DNA from: Rhodococcus sp. KRD197
GTDB taxonomy: Bacteria > Actinomycetota > Actinomycetes > Mycobacteriales > Mycobacteriaceae
NCBI RefSeq assembly: GCF_017168235.1
Contig: NZ_JABFAO010000004.1
Location: forward strand, 717,895 to 781,894
Reading direction: 5' to 3'
DNA: 64,000 nt
Made by a program: the position numbers and the translations under genes. Below, one piece after another: positions 27,871 through 35,226 of this stretch (its first letter is position 1; each line of letters starts with the position of its first letter). The notes under the pieces are model-generated. The model searched no databases. It was not told where the DNA came from and saw only the letters and a list, made by a program, of their open reading frames with translations.

Positions 27871-28884
27871 CCTGCCGCCCAGGTCGTGGGCACCCGCTGT
27901 CAGCGACTTGTCCCGTGCCTGGTTCACGAGGTCGTGGACCAAGCGAATGATGACATCCATGTCGGTCAGGACACCGGCGCGGAGCTCGTCCTGCTCGGTG
28001 GGCGTCATGGGGGGAGCATGGTCGGTGTCGAGCGACATGACTGTATCGATCTTCGCGCGGAGCGCAGACAGAGGCTCTATCAGCTCCTCACCCGCATCGG
28101 TGATGAGCTTGTTCTGGCGCGCACCGGAGGCGGCGAGCGCCTCCAGCATTTCGTTGAAACTCCTGGCAAGTGAGGCGAGTTCGTCGTCACCGGTGACGGG
28201 TATGGGCTCGAGATGCCCGGTGCGGGCCACCTGTTGGGTGGCGTTCGTCAGTCTTTTCACCGGCCGCAGACCGGTTCGGGCAACAGCAGATCCGGCGATA
28301 CCTGCCAGGGCTACGAGGAACGCGCCGATCATCACCAGCGCCAGAGTCAGTTTGCCGAGGAGGGGAGCATTCGTATCGAGTGACTCGGCGACCATCACCG
28401 TTTCACCGGTGATGGTTCGCTTGGCCGAGATCATGTAGCCCCGTACTTCGCGCAGCGACTCGGCGGCTTCACCGTCGACGACCTGTTGCTCGGGCTCGTC
28501 CAGAACTCCCGTCGCTCCGGTGAAGGGTTGAGATTTTGTGGTGAAGGTGACGAATTCGCCCGAAGAAGTCACCAGCGCCACCTTGATGGCCGGGCCATCG
28601 ACGCTACCGACACCGAAGCCGTAGAAGGTCGAGGGAACTCCGAGGGTTGCACCGGCGATCAGTGCATCGGCGTTGCGGGTGACACGATCGGCAAGCTGAT
28701 CGCGGAGCGCCTGCTCGGCGACGAGATAGATGGCCAGGGCACTCACGGCGACCGCAAGCGTTGCCAAGCTGATCGTCAGGACGCGGATCCGTGTGTGAAG
28801 CGAAACGTTGCGACGAAACGCGAACATCATCGGCCTTGCCCACAGTGGTACAGGTGTCGACGGCGCAGGGGTGGACGATGGCAT
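27865..28884 (-). CDS. Degenerate sensor-kinase-like protein: HAMP, no His, no ATPase domain
   Basis: 339-residue membrane protein with the front half of an MprB/PrrB-type sensor kinase: helix at 34-57, extracytoplasmic domain, helix at 178-202, HAMP at about 200-255, then the dimerisation helix. In that helix the usual phospho-acceptor motif (HELRTPL) reads EELIEPL at 266-272, so His is replaced by Glu. The protein stops about 65 residues later, with no N, G1, F or G2 boxes of an ATPase domain. It cannot act as a kinase alone. It may be a decayed kinase or a signal-modulating partner. No response regulator is visible nearby, but the upstream side is cut at the adapter join. Confidence 0.75.
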   Translation of the reverse strand: MPSSTPAPSTPVPLWARPMMFAFRRNVSLHTRIRVLTISLATLAVAVSALAIYLVAEQALRDQLADRVTRNADALIAGATLGVPSTFYGFGVGSVDGPAIKVALVTSSGEFVTFTTKSQPFTGATGVLDEPEQQVVDGEAAESLREVRGYMISAKRTITGETVMVAESLDTNAPLLGKLTLALVMIGAFLVALAGIAGSAVARTGLRPVKRLTNATQQVARTGHLEPIPVTGDDELASLARSFNEMLEALAASGARQNKLITDAGEELIEPLSALRAKIDTVMSLDTDHAPPMTPTEQDELRAGVLTDMDVIIRLVHDLVNQARDKSLTAGAHDLGGRS

Positions 28885-28959
28885 CGGTCGAGTATCGCTT
28901 GCCCTGCTGTGAGAGATCTGAGAGCGATTCGGCCGCGTCCCGACGCCGTTCGGGGCACG

Positions 28960-29136
28960 TTATTTGACGTCGTCGTCCCCGGAGCCTTCGTGGTCGCTGG
29001 TGGCGATGGGTGCCCGGCGTGCCTGTTCGAGGACTTCGGTGCTCTCGCCGCCATGTGTGCCGGGACCGACGTGGGCTTCGGCGCGCATCCGGTCGACCAT
29101 GTGCGGGTAATGCAACTCGAACGCCGGACGCTCGGA
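28960..29136 (-). CDS. 3' fragment of an unidentified gene, cut by the adapter join
   Basis: Minus-strand open frame ending with TAA at 28960-28962. The last ~59 residues ([18 protein letters not shown] and on, ending in a Gly/Asp-rich [12 protein letters not shown] tail) have coding-like composition with varied residues, unlike the Arg/Ser-rich shadow frames here. The N-terminal part is missing because sequence upstream of about 29,137 is adapter. Family not recognised. It would be the upstream neighbour of the degenerate sensor gene, 75 bp away. Confidence 0.5.
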   Translation of the reverse strand, partial: SERPAFELHYPHMVDRMRAEAHVGPGTHGGESTEVLEQARRAPIATSDHEGSGDDDVK

Positions 29137-29206
29137 ACGGATACCCCATCCTCTAAGATGTCAGCGAGCCTTATCGTCGGCAGCGACAGATGTGTATAAG
29201 CGACAG
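29137..29206 (+). other. Illumina Nextera adapter (P5-like, i5 index, Read-1 end): assembly artefact
   Basis: 29174-29206 matches the Nextera Read-1 adapter with two mismatches: TCGTCGGCAGCG, then AGATGTGTATAAG, then CGACAG where GAGACAG is expected (the Tn5 mosaic end). The 8 bases just before, 29166-29173, are GAGCCTTA, a known Nextera i5 index (S521 as I recall it). The 29 bases before that agree with P5 at 16 of 29 positions, including ATAC and AGAT. This order (P5, index, Read-1) is that of a sequencing library, not of a genome. Sequence on the two sides should be treated as separate pieces. Confidence 0.93.
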
Positions 29207-29454
29207 CGGTAGTAGTCGGCGTTGATGCTCGAGTACGCACTCATCGAGGCGGGTAGTACGTCTGCGGCGTAGACCGCGTCGACCGGGCACGCTTCTTCGC
29301 AGGCCCCACAATCGATGCACCGCGCCGGATCGATGTAGAGCATTTCGGTACTGGCGTAACCGGGTTCGTCCGGGGTGGGGTGGATACACGCGGCCGGACA
29401 CACGTCCGCGCAGGTGGCGTCGTTGCAACAGTTCTGGGTGATCACATACGTCAT
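29207..29454 (-). pseudogene. fprB: FprB-like ferredoxin domain, truncated by the adapter
   Basis: The first 83 codons encode a bacterial ferredoxin: TQNCCNDATCADVCPAACIHP and CIDCGACEEACPVDA give the ligands for two iron-sulfur clusters (7Fe or 8Fe type). The start MTYVITQNCCND and the segment PTPDEPGYASTEMLYIDP closely match the N-terminal domain of ferredoxin-NADP reductase FprB (Rv0886), where an FAD/NADPH domain follows. Here the frame runs into adapter at 29206 and ends at TGA 29161-29163 with 15 adapter-encoded residues. The true gene is probably intact in the organism. ATGA overlap with the oxidoreductase gene upstream indicates one operon. Confidence 0.8.
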
Positions 29455-31601
29455 CGAGCGCTCACCACAACCGGGATTCCGTTGAAGTAGGCGTTCCCCG
29501 ACGGCATGTCGATCTCGCTGGCGTCGGTGGGTGTGAGCTGGTTGTAGCTCACACCGCCCGCGGCCACCGCCGTGGACCAGGTGCCGGCGTGACCCCATCC
29601 CTGGGTGAGGCCCAGGCAGCCGACGAAGACTTCCTCGGTCACCTCGACAGGAACCTCGATGTTCCCCCACGGCGAGGTGATCGATACGACGTCGCGGTCG
29701 TGCACCCCTGCTGCTGCGGCATCGTCCGGATGCATCTTCGCTCGGCACTTGCGTAGCCCGGTCATCAGTTTGGGCACATTGTGCAGCCACGAGTTGTGGG
29801 ATCGCAGTTCCCGGATGCTGAACAGTCGCAATGGATATTCGCTTCCGGACGGGTCGGGGACAGCCAATCGCCGGGCTTCGGAGAGCATTTCCGGCGAGCC
29901 CAACTGGATGCGTCCGTCGCGGGTGTGGATCTTCTTTCCGAGCACGCCGGTGGGGCAATGATCGGCGAGTTTGATCGCGCCCTGATGGTCCAGCAGCTTT
30001 TTGCGGTTGATCCCTCGGGGTCGGAGCCCGAACAGATCGCCATGGCGGCCCACGCGGGTGAGCAGATCTATCGAAAACGAGGGCGGAATCCGCACTCCCA
30101 GCTTGCCCAGCCACTGCGCACCCGGCATCGGGGACGGCACCACGCCCAGTTCGCGCGCGAGCTGATCGATGATCCACCAGTCATCGCGTGCTTGTCCGCG
30201 GGCCGGGACCACCGGGCGCACCCATTGCGCGTTCGGCACCGTGGATTGAGCCTGGGTGAACGCCGGCATCTGTTCGCGTTCGAGCCACAGTGACGGCGGC
30301 AGAATCCAGTGTGCGTGCCGTGAGGTCTCGGTGATGTACGGGTCCAGCGACACCATCAGTTCGAGCGTCTCGAGTGCGGTGGCAGTCTCGACGGTTCCGG
30401 GTCCGCTGGTGACGACGTTGCTGGACATGGCGATCAGCGCCCGCAACTGTCCGCGACCGGGAGTGGTGATTTCCTTGGCCAGGCAAGCCACCGGCGCCTG
30501 CCCGTTGACCTCTGGGGCGCCCTCGACCCGGGTGCGCCATCGGCCACGCCCGGACACTCCGAGCAGCTCGGCGAAACCTTCGATATCGGCCATCGGATCA
30601 CCCAGGACCATGCCGCCGCGTCGATCGACGTTGCCGGTGACGACCGACAGGGCGTCGAGCAGGAATTTGGTCAATGTCGAGAACTTGCCGAGCGATGCCC
30701 CGCAACGCCCGTACGCGCAGGCAGTGGGCGCTGCGGCCATGTCGCGCGCAAGCTGTGTGATGGTCGCGGCGTCGATGCCCGTGCGCGCGGCAGCGGTTTC
30801 GAGGTCGAACAACCGGGCCAGCTCACGTAACCCGTCGATGCCGGCGGTCTGTGTGCGCACCGCGTGCTGATCGATCAGGTCCTCCCGGAACATCACGTCC
30901 AGCATCGCTCCCAGCAGCCATGGGTCCGCGCCCGGGCGAATCGGAACATGCTCGAACAGTGTGGCTGTTTCGGTGCGGCGCGGATCCACGACCACGACCT
31001 GGCCTCCGCGTGCGGGGATGTCGAGCAATACGTCGCGGATCCGTCCGGTCGTCACCAGACTTCCGTGCGACACAACCGGATTGGCGCCGAGGATGAGCGC
31101 GAAATGGGTGTCGGCGAAATCGGGCAGTAGGTTGATCGCCGTTGCGCCGTACATGATGTGCGCAGCGGCCCAGTAATTGTTGACATCGATCGATGCCGAC
31201 GAGTAGTGGTGCTTGGTTCCCAACGCCGCGGCGAGACCCACCGTGGTGACTGCGGCGGCGTAGTTCCAGGCGATGGGATTGCCCCACAGCACACCGATGG
31301 CTTCGTTGCCGTGCTCGCGCTGCTCCCGGCGCAGCCTCGCGCCGATGTCGTCGAACGCCTCGCGCCAGCTCGCGCGCGCGAAGGTGCCGTCGGGCAGTCG
31401 TCGCATCGGATACAGAACTCGGTCCGGATCGGTGACCACGTTGTGGAACTGGACGCCCTTGGAACACGCAAAACCCCGTGACGCCGGGTGATCGGGATCG
31501 GGCCGTAGCTCCAGCACACGATCGGCCTGGACCGTTGCGATCAACCCGCACGACGCTTCGCAGATTCCGCAGAAGGTCTTCTTCTCCACTGTCGCGGTCA
31601 T
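29451..31601 (-). CDS. Molybdopterin-dependent oxidoreductase (formate dehydrogenase/nitrate reductase family)
   Basis: 716-residue cytoplasmic enzyme of the DMSO-reductase/formate-dehydrogenase superfamily. N-terminal [4Fe-4S] ligands are Cys11, Cys14, Cys18 and Cys46 (CGICEASC...GFACSKG). The molybdopterin-binding domains follow (GVLWGNPIAWNYAAAV, ILGANPVVSHG, VVVDPRRTETA), with a GRCGASLG segment at the position near the metal ligand. The C-terminal domain has SHNSWLHN and NQLTPTDASEIDMPSGNA. No Tat signal. The FprB-like gene overlaps its 3' end by 4 bp and probably supplies electrons from or to NADP(H). Substrate cannot be told from sequence. Divergent from a TetR regulator. Confidence 0.88.
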   Translation of the reverse strand: MTATVEKKTFCGICEASCGLIATVQADRVLELRPDPDHPASRGFACSKGVQFHNVVTDPDRVLYPMRRLPDGTFARASWREAFDDIGARLRREQREHGNEAIGVLWGNPIAWNYAAAVTTVGLAAALGTKHHYSSASIDVNNYWAAAHIMYGATAINLLPDFADTHFALILGANPVVSHGSLVTTGRIRDVLLDIPARGGQVVVVDPRRTETATLFEHVPIRPGADPWLLGAMLDVMFREDLIDQHAVRTQTAGIDGLRELARLFDLETAAARTGIDAATITQLARDMAAAPTACAYGRCGASLGKFSTLTKFLLDALSVVTGNVDRRGGMVLGDPMADIEGFAELLGVSGRGRWRTRVEGAPEVNGQAPVACLAKEITTPGRGQLRALIAMSSNVVTSGPGTVETATALETLELMVSLDPYITETSRHAHWILPPSLWLEREQMPAFTQAQSTVPNAQWVRPVVPARGQARDDWWIIDQLARELGVVPSPMPGAQWLGKLGVRIPPSFSIDLLTRVGRHGDLFGLRPRGINRKKLLDHQGAIKLADHCPTGVLGKKIHTRDGRIQLGSPEMLSEARRLAVPDPSGSEYPLRLFSIRELRSHNSWLHNVPKLMTGLRKCRAKMHPDDAAAAGVHDRDVVSITSPWGNIEVPVEVTEEVFVGCLGLTQGWGHAGTWSTAVAAGGVSYNQLTPTDASEIDMPSGNAYFNGIPVVVSAR

Positions 31602-31620
31602 TGGGCCACACTCACCCTTC

Positions 31621-31645
31621 TTATTCGAACTAGGTGTTCGATTAA
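31621..31645. promoter_or_regulatory. Operator between the oxidoreductase and TetR genes
   Basis: TTATTCGAAC-TAGGT-GTTCGATTAA: 10-bp arms, one mismatch. It covers the -35 region of the tetR promoter and lies 20 bp before the oxidoreductase start, so one repressor could control both. Its 5-bp centre makes it one base too long for a LexA box. Confidence 0.6.
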
Positions 31646-31661
31646 TGGTTCGGACAGTATG

Positions 31662-31667
31662 TACGAT
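31662..31667 (+). promoter_or_regulatory. Candidate -10 of tetR (TACGAT)
   Basis: Ends 8 nt before the GTG at 31676; the operator at 31621-31645 overlaps the -35 position. Confidence 0.4.
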
Positions 31668-31675
31668 CAACGACT

Positions 31676-32287
31676 GTGACCGCAACGCCCCAACGTCGCC
31701 GCACAAGCACCGAAGCAAGAATCCTGCAGGCGACTACCACGCTGCTGAGCGACGGGCAACGCTACGCGGAGCTGCCAGTGGAACGAATCCTGCAGCTGGC
31801 CAAAGTGTCTCGATCCACCTTCTACCAATGGTTCCCGGACAAGACCGCTTTGATCCAGCGCGTCGCCCAGCCCGGAGTGGAGGAGTTCCTCGCCGCTTCG
31901 GACTCGTGGTGGACCCGCAGCGACGGAGGGTCCGCGGATACCCTGGCCGACATCGTCACCCAGATGCTGGCCCTGGCCAGGGCCAGCGCGCCCATCTGGC
32001 GTGCCTATCTGGAAACCGCGTCCTCCGACAGCGAGTTCGGCGCCACCCTGCGCGAAGCCACCGAGACCTACACCCGCAAGATGGCCGCCCGCCTCGACCG
32101 CGAACGACACGACGGGCTCGTCCCGGCCGAGGTCGACACGAGCCAGACGGCACGATTCATCGTCACCACCATGCGCGCGAGCTTCATCGAGGCCCTCACC
32201 GCCGGTCACACCACCGAGGACGAGCGCTTCGCGCGCACCCTGGGCAGAGTGTTCTGGTTGTCGATGTATCGCCCGATCGCACCGTAG
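31676..32287 (+). CDS. TetR-family regulator, divergent from molybdopterin oxidoreductase
   Basis: 203-residue TetR repressor. The N-terminal HTH (about 12-60) has ILQATTTLLSDG, LAKVSRSTFYQWFPDKTALI, the typical recognition helix with FYxxF. The C-terminal ligand domain is all-helical with no ligand clue. It is divergently transcribed from the oxidoreductase operon with a palindrome between, the classic layout of a local repressor that also controls itself. GTG start, leaderless-like. Confidence 0.9.
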   Translation: MTATPQRRRTSTEARILQATTTLLSDGQRYAELPVERILQLAKVSRSTFYQWFPDKTALIQRVAQPGVEEFLAASDSWWTRSDGGSADTLADIVTQMLALARASAPIWRAYLETASSDSEFGATLREATETYTRKMAARLDRERHDGLVPAEVDTSQTARFIVTTMRASFIEALTAGHTTEDERFARTLGRVFWLSMYRPIAP

Positions 32288-32309
32288 CTGCCGAGCGAGG
32301 CGGCGCACA

Positions 32310-32852
32310 TCAAACAGGTTCGCTTCTGGGTTCGAGCACCACCACGGCAGTCTGTGATCGGCGACGGGCGTAGCCGTCGAGATTCTTGTCCACTGCCCGC
32401 CATCGGTCCCACAGCCGGGCCCGCTCCTCGCCGGTCGCGGCGTGGGCGACGACCTCGCGCGTCCCGTCCGCGAGCTGGACCCGGACCTGCGGGTGCGCCT
32501 GGAGGTTCAGCCACCATGCCGGCTCTCCTTCGCCCCAGCCATTCATCGCCAGGGTCACCAGGTTCGGGCCGTCCTCGATGTAACCGAGGATCACCGACCG
32601 CGCCTGACCGCTGCGGCGTCCGGTTGTGGTCAATCGCATTGCGCCCCAACGCTGGGCGCGCGCGGGCCACAAGCCAAGACGGCCACCGGTGACCCGGAAC
32701 AGAGCTCGGTGCACCTTCCAGAAGAGCACGATGAACCACCGCGGTTGCAGCCGCGGTGTCCTCTCGCTCCCTCCTGGCTTGTGTTCCCCTGCCCCGGCCG
32801 ACATGACCAGTGCCACCGACATGGACAGAACCGGAACCAGTTTCTTCCTCAT
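32310..32852 (-). CDS. Ddn-type deazaflavin (F420)-dependent nitroreductase-family protein
   Basis: 180-residue protein of the F420H2-dependent quinone/nitroreductase family (Ddn, Rv3547-like; FDOR-B). The split-barrel core has MRLTTTGRRSGQARSVILGY, NLVTLAMNGWGEGEPAWWLNLQAHP and VQLADGTREVVAH, the phosphate/F420 binding segments of this family. The first 25 residues (KKLVPVLSMSVALVMSAGAG) are hydrophobic and may anchor it to the membrane. Such enzymes reduce quinones or xenobiotics. AGGAGGG lies 9 nt before the ATG. A DosR-like box is found about 100 bp upstream. Confidence 0.87.
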   Translation of the reverse strand: MRKKLVPVLSMSVALVMSAGAGEHKPGGSERTPRLQPRWFIVLFWKVHRALFRVTGGRLGLWPARAQRWGAMRLTTTGRRSGQARSVILGYIEDGPNLVTLAMNGWGEGEPAWWLNLQAHPQVRVQLADGTREVVAHAATGEERARLWDRWRAVDKNLDGYARRRSQTAVVVLEPRSEPV

Positions 32853-32952
32853 GGTGCATTCCCTCCTCACGATGAGGCGCTCTATGGCGGGTGTGGTGTT
32901 GGAACGCGCCTGTGCATCTACCACCTTCGGATCTGTCGGGACCTGGCCGCTA

Positions 32953-32966
32953 GGGCCCAAAGTCCC
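32953..32966 (-). promoter_or_regulatory. Possible DosR/DevR-like box upstream of the Ddn-type gene
   Basis: GGGCCCAAAGTCCC agrees at 12 of 14 positions with the core of the DosR motif (GGGACTTAAGTCCC type). A half-site GGGACC lies at 32938-32943. The outer bases of the 20-bp consensus agree poorly. Confidence 0.35.
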
Positions 32967-33027
32967 TGTACAGCACTCGCTCAGCAGGCGCCCGGGTCTC
33001 GTCGCGCCTTGCGGGGGAATGGTTGGT

Positions 33028-33660
33028 TCAGGCGGTATCGGTACCCGCGATCCGGTCCGCGAGGGCGACTCCGGCTTCGATGAACTTGGCGCGGCCCAGG
33101 GTCTTGAAGGACCGATCCTCCGACAGGAACGCGGAGGCGAAGATCTCGAACTCGGCGATGAGCGCCGAAGCAATCACGCCGGCCTCGGCGGCCGACACTT
33201 TGCCGCGCGCCTTTTTGGCAGCTCGGCCGAGGATGGGAATCAACACCAGCGCGTTCGCACGCCTGATCGCCTCGACCTGCTGGCTCGCTCCCCGTGATTG
33301 GACGAAGTAGACCGATGCGCGGGTCCGGTTGTCGGCGAGCCATCGAACGAACGGTTCGATCATTGCCCCCATGCGCGCCGCCGGCACCACTTCCTCCGCG
33401 GCCAGGCGTTCGATCTCTCCGACATACGACTCGGCGAACTCGCGGAGTCCTTCGAGCAGGATCTCCTCGCGTGAAGGGTAGTGATAATAAATTGCGGCCG
33501 AGGTCATCTCCGCGGCAGCTGCAATATCGGCAACGGTGACCGTGTCGACAGGGCTCGAGGCGAACAACTCGAAGGCGGTCTCCACGATGACACCGCGCCG
33601 CGACGGTCGGTGCGCGGGACGCTTTGCTGCTGGCACTGATCTCTCCTCGGTTTCGATCAT
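33028..33660 (-). CDS. TetR-family regulator
   Basis: 210-residue TetR protein. HTH at about 20-66: RGVIVETAFELFASS, VADIAAAAEMTSAAIYYHYPSREEIL. The C-terminal domain is helical, ending VALADRIAGTDTA. It lies upstream of the Ddn-type gene on the same strand with a 175-bp gap, and is divergent from another TetR gene only 41 bp away. It could control one or both; no clear palindrome is seen in the 41 bp. Confidence 0.88.
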   Translation of the reverse strand: MIETEERSVPAAKRPAHRPSRRGVIVETAFELFASSPVDTVTVADIAAAAEMTSAAIYYHYPSREEILLEGLREFAESYVGEIERLAAEEVVPAARMGAMIEPFVRWLADNRTRASVYFVQSRGASQQVEAIRRANALVLIPILGRAAKKARGKVSAAEAGVIASALIAEFEIFASAFLSEDRSFKTLGRAKFIEAGVALADRIAGTDTA

Positions 33661-33701
33661 GCAAGACTAGTGTCCGATGGATCTACTACTGGTGAGGATG
33701 C

Positions 33702-34349
33702 ATGGTTAGCGACCAAGGGGCCGGCGATCCGGTGCAGAAGAAGTCACCGCATCGGCCCTCCCGTAGGGAGGACATCGTCAGCGCGGCTATCCGCGTCTTT
33801 GCCGCCAAGAGCTTCTCCGACGCCAGCATCCACGACGTGGCACTCGAGGCCAACGTCGTGTCATCGGCCGTCTACTACCACTTCGCGGGCAAGGACGAAC
33901 TGTTCGAATTGGCCATGCGACGTGTTCTCGACATGATCAACGAGGTCGTCGCCGACGTCCGTGCCGGGGAGGACCCCGCCGAGCAACCCTCGCTCGAGGC
34001 CGTCATCGTTGCCGTGTGGGACTGGGTGGAAGCTCACCCTCACGAGTCGCGGTTGCTGCACTATCACTTGCCCGGTGCCACGGCCGAGGCGTCGGCGCTG
34101 CGTCGCGAGTTCGAGGAAACGCACGTCCAACGCGCTTTCGATTATCTTCCGCCGGGGCCGGTGCCCGCGAGCAGGAAGGCGGCTGCGAACGAGCATGCGA
34201 CACGTACGCTGTCGACCCGGACACTCATCGAGCTGTTGATGACCATCCAGGCGTTGCGTATGGACGAGGGCCCATTGAGCAGACATGCATCGAAGAGTCT
34301 GCGGCGCGCCGTCGTGGCGGTGGGGGAGCGGATCGTCGTCGGAGGGTGA
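33702..34349 (+). CDS. TetR-family regulator
   Basis: 215-residue TetR protein, more like the DNA-binding type with IYYHF motif: REDIVSAAIRVFAAKSFSDASIHDVALEANVVSSAVYYHFAGKDELF at about 22-68, here described by its key words VVSSAVYYHFAGKDEL. The ligand domain is unremarkable. GAGGATGC precedes the ATG. Convergent with the DUF5313 gene; divergent from the other TetR. Target unknown. Confidence 0.88.
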   Translation: MVSDQGAGDPVQKKSPHRPSRREDIVSAAIRVFAAKSFSDASIHDVALEANVVSSAVYYHFAGKDELFELAMRRVLDMINEVVADVRAGEDPAEQPSLEAVIVAVWDWVEAHPHESRLLHYHLPGATAEASALRREFEETHVQRAFDYLPPGPVPASRKAAANEHATRTLSTRTLIELLMTIQALRMDEGPLSRHASKSLRRAVVAVGERIVVGG

Positions 34350-34358
34350 CCTCCGGAA

Positions 34359-34748
34359 TCACTTTCGGGGGTGTTGGCTCTCGTATCGCGTCCGCTCGTC
34401 CTGTGCGGCGGCGCGTTTGCGTGCGCTCTGCAGATCCGGTGGCAGACCGTTGAGTTCGAGCCTGCGTGCGCGGTTGGGCTCCATGTAGGCGAGTGTGAAG
34501 AACATCGCCAGGAGAAAGCCCAGCAGAAACATCGACCCTCGCAACCAGAGCGGTCCTGGAAAGAGAACGAAGAAGCCGATGAAGATCGGTAGGAACGGAA
34601 TCATTGCCCGGAACAGGTGTTTGGGTACCGCGCCTCGTCCGACCAGATCGTTCTCGACCCACCCGCGCATCGAGGCGGGTAGTGGTCGGCCGGCGGTGTA
34701 TTTGAGCCACTGAACGAGATTCGGACTGGTTCGTTCGAGGTCGGTCAT
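34359..34748 (-). CDS. DUF5313 membrane protein
   Basis: 129-residue protein of an actinobacterial family of unknown function (DUF5313). The N-terminus NLVQWLKYTAGRPLPASMRGWVENDL is typical; two membrane helices follow at about 47-65 (AMIPFLPIFIGFFVLFPGP) and 70-88 (SMFLLGFLLAMFFTLAYM). The C-terminal tail is basic. Its start overlaps the stop of the MarR gene (ATGA), so the two are coupled and probably co-regulated. Confidence 0.85.
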   Translation of the reverse strand: MTDLERTSPNLVQWLKYTAGRPLPASMRGWVENDLVGRGAVPKHLFRAMIPFLPIFIGFFVLFPGPLWLRGSMFLLGFLLAMFFTLAYMEPNRARRLELNGLPPDLQSARKRAAAQDERTRYESQHPRK

Positions 34749-35191
34749 CGTATGGCTCCTGCTTCGATTGCTGCCCGGTTGATTCGACCGAGCACGGTGT
34801 GTAGCTCCTCCAGCTCGGCGATGTCGACGCCCAGTGCGGCGACAACGGCCGGGGGGATCTTCTCGGCTTCACGACGCAGCGCGATGCCATCCTCGGTGAG
34901 GTGCACGTCGAGTTGGCGTTCGTCGCTCGTGCTCCTGGTGCGGACGAGAAGGCCGCCCGCTTCGAGCCGCTTGAGCAGCGGGGAGAGGGTCGGGGAGTCG
35001 AGCTGAAGCGCCGCGCCGATCTCCTTCACCGACATCGGCGAGTTCTCCCACAACGCGAGCATCACCAGGTACTGCGGGTGAGTCAGGCCCATGGGTTCGA
35101 GAAGTGGCCGATAGACGCTCAGCACCGCGCGATTGGCGACTGCGAGCGCAAAGCACACTTGCCGGTCCAGCGCGAGTGGATCACCGTTCAT
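34745..35191 (-). CDS. MarR/OhrR-type regulator
   Basis: 148-residue winged-helix regulator. The N-terminus RQVCFALAVANRAVLSVYRPLLEPMGLTHPQYLVML, here with key Cys13, matches the organic-peroxide sensor OhrR, where this Cys is oxidised to release DNA. The wing and recognition helix lie at about 55-95 (SVKEIGAALQLDSPTLSPLLKRLE). The usual partner ohr (organic hydroperoxide resistance) is not adjacent; the coupled gene is a DUF5313 protein. A perfect 12-bp palindrome lies upstream near the -35. Confidence 0.87.
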   Translation of the reverse strand: MNGDPLALDRQVCFALAVANRAVLSVYRPLLEPMGLTHPQYLVMLALWENSPMSVKEIGAALQLDSPTLSPLLKRLEAGGLLVRTRSTSDERQLDVHLTEDGIALRREAEKIPPAVVAALGVDIAELEELHTVLGRINRAAIEAGAIR

Positions 35192-35199
35192 AAATTTGA

Positions 35200-35205
35200 A
35201 GCGTA
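35200..35205 (-). promoter_or_regulatory. Candidate -10 of the MarR gene (TACGCT)
   Basis: Minus-strand hexamer ending 8 nt before the ATG at 35191. Confidence 0.35.
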
Positions 35206-35214
35206 CACGAATGG

Positions 35215-35226
35215 TTAGTGCACTAA
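35215..35226. promoter_or_regulatory. Palindrome TTAGTGCACTAA upstream of the MarR gene
   Basis: Perfect 12-bp palindrome between the MarR promoter -10 and -35; it also overlaps the lysE stop codon. Likely MarR operator (autoregulation). Confidence 0.55.

Noticed and set aside
27716..28438. 240-codon plus-strand frame after dnaE2
   Set aside because: Antisense to the degenerate sensor gene with Ser/Arg-rich composition.
29161..29206. C-terminal tail of the ferredoxin (CRLYTSVAADDKAR)
   Set aside because: These residues are encoded by the Nextera adapter and index, not by the genome.
31624..31640. Possible LexA box between the molybdopterin oxidoreductase and tetR
   Set aside because: TCGAAC and GTTCGA are 5 bp apart instead of 4, and the symmetry extends further outward, so a TetR operator is more likely.
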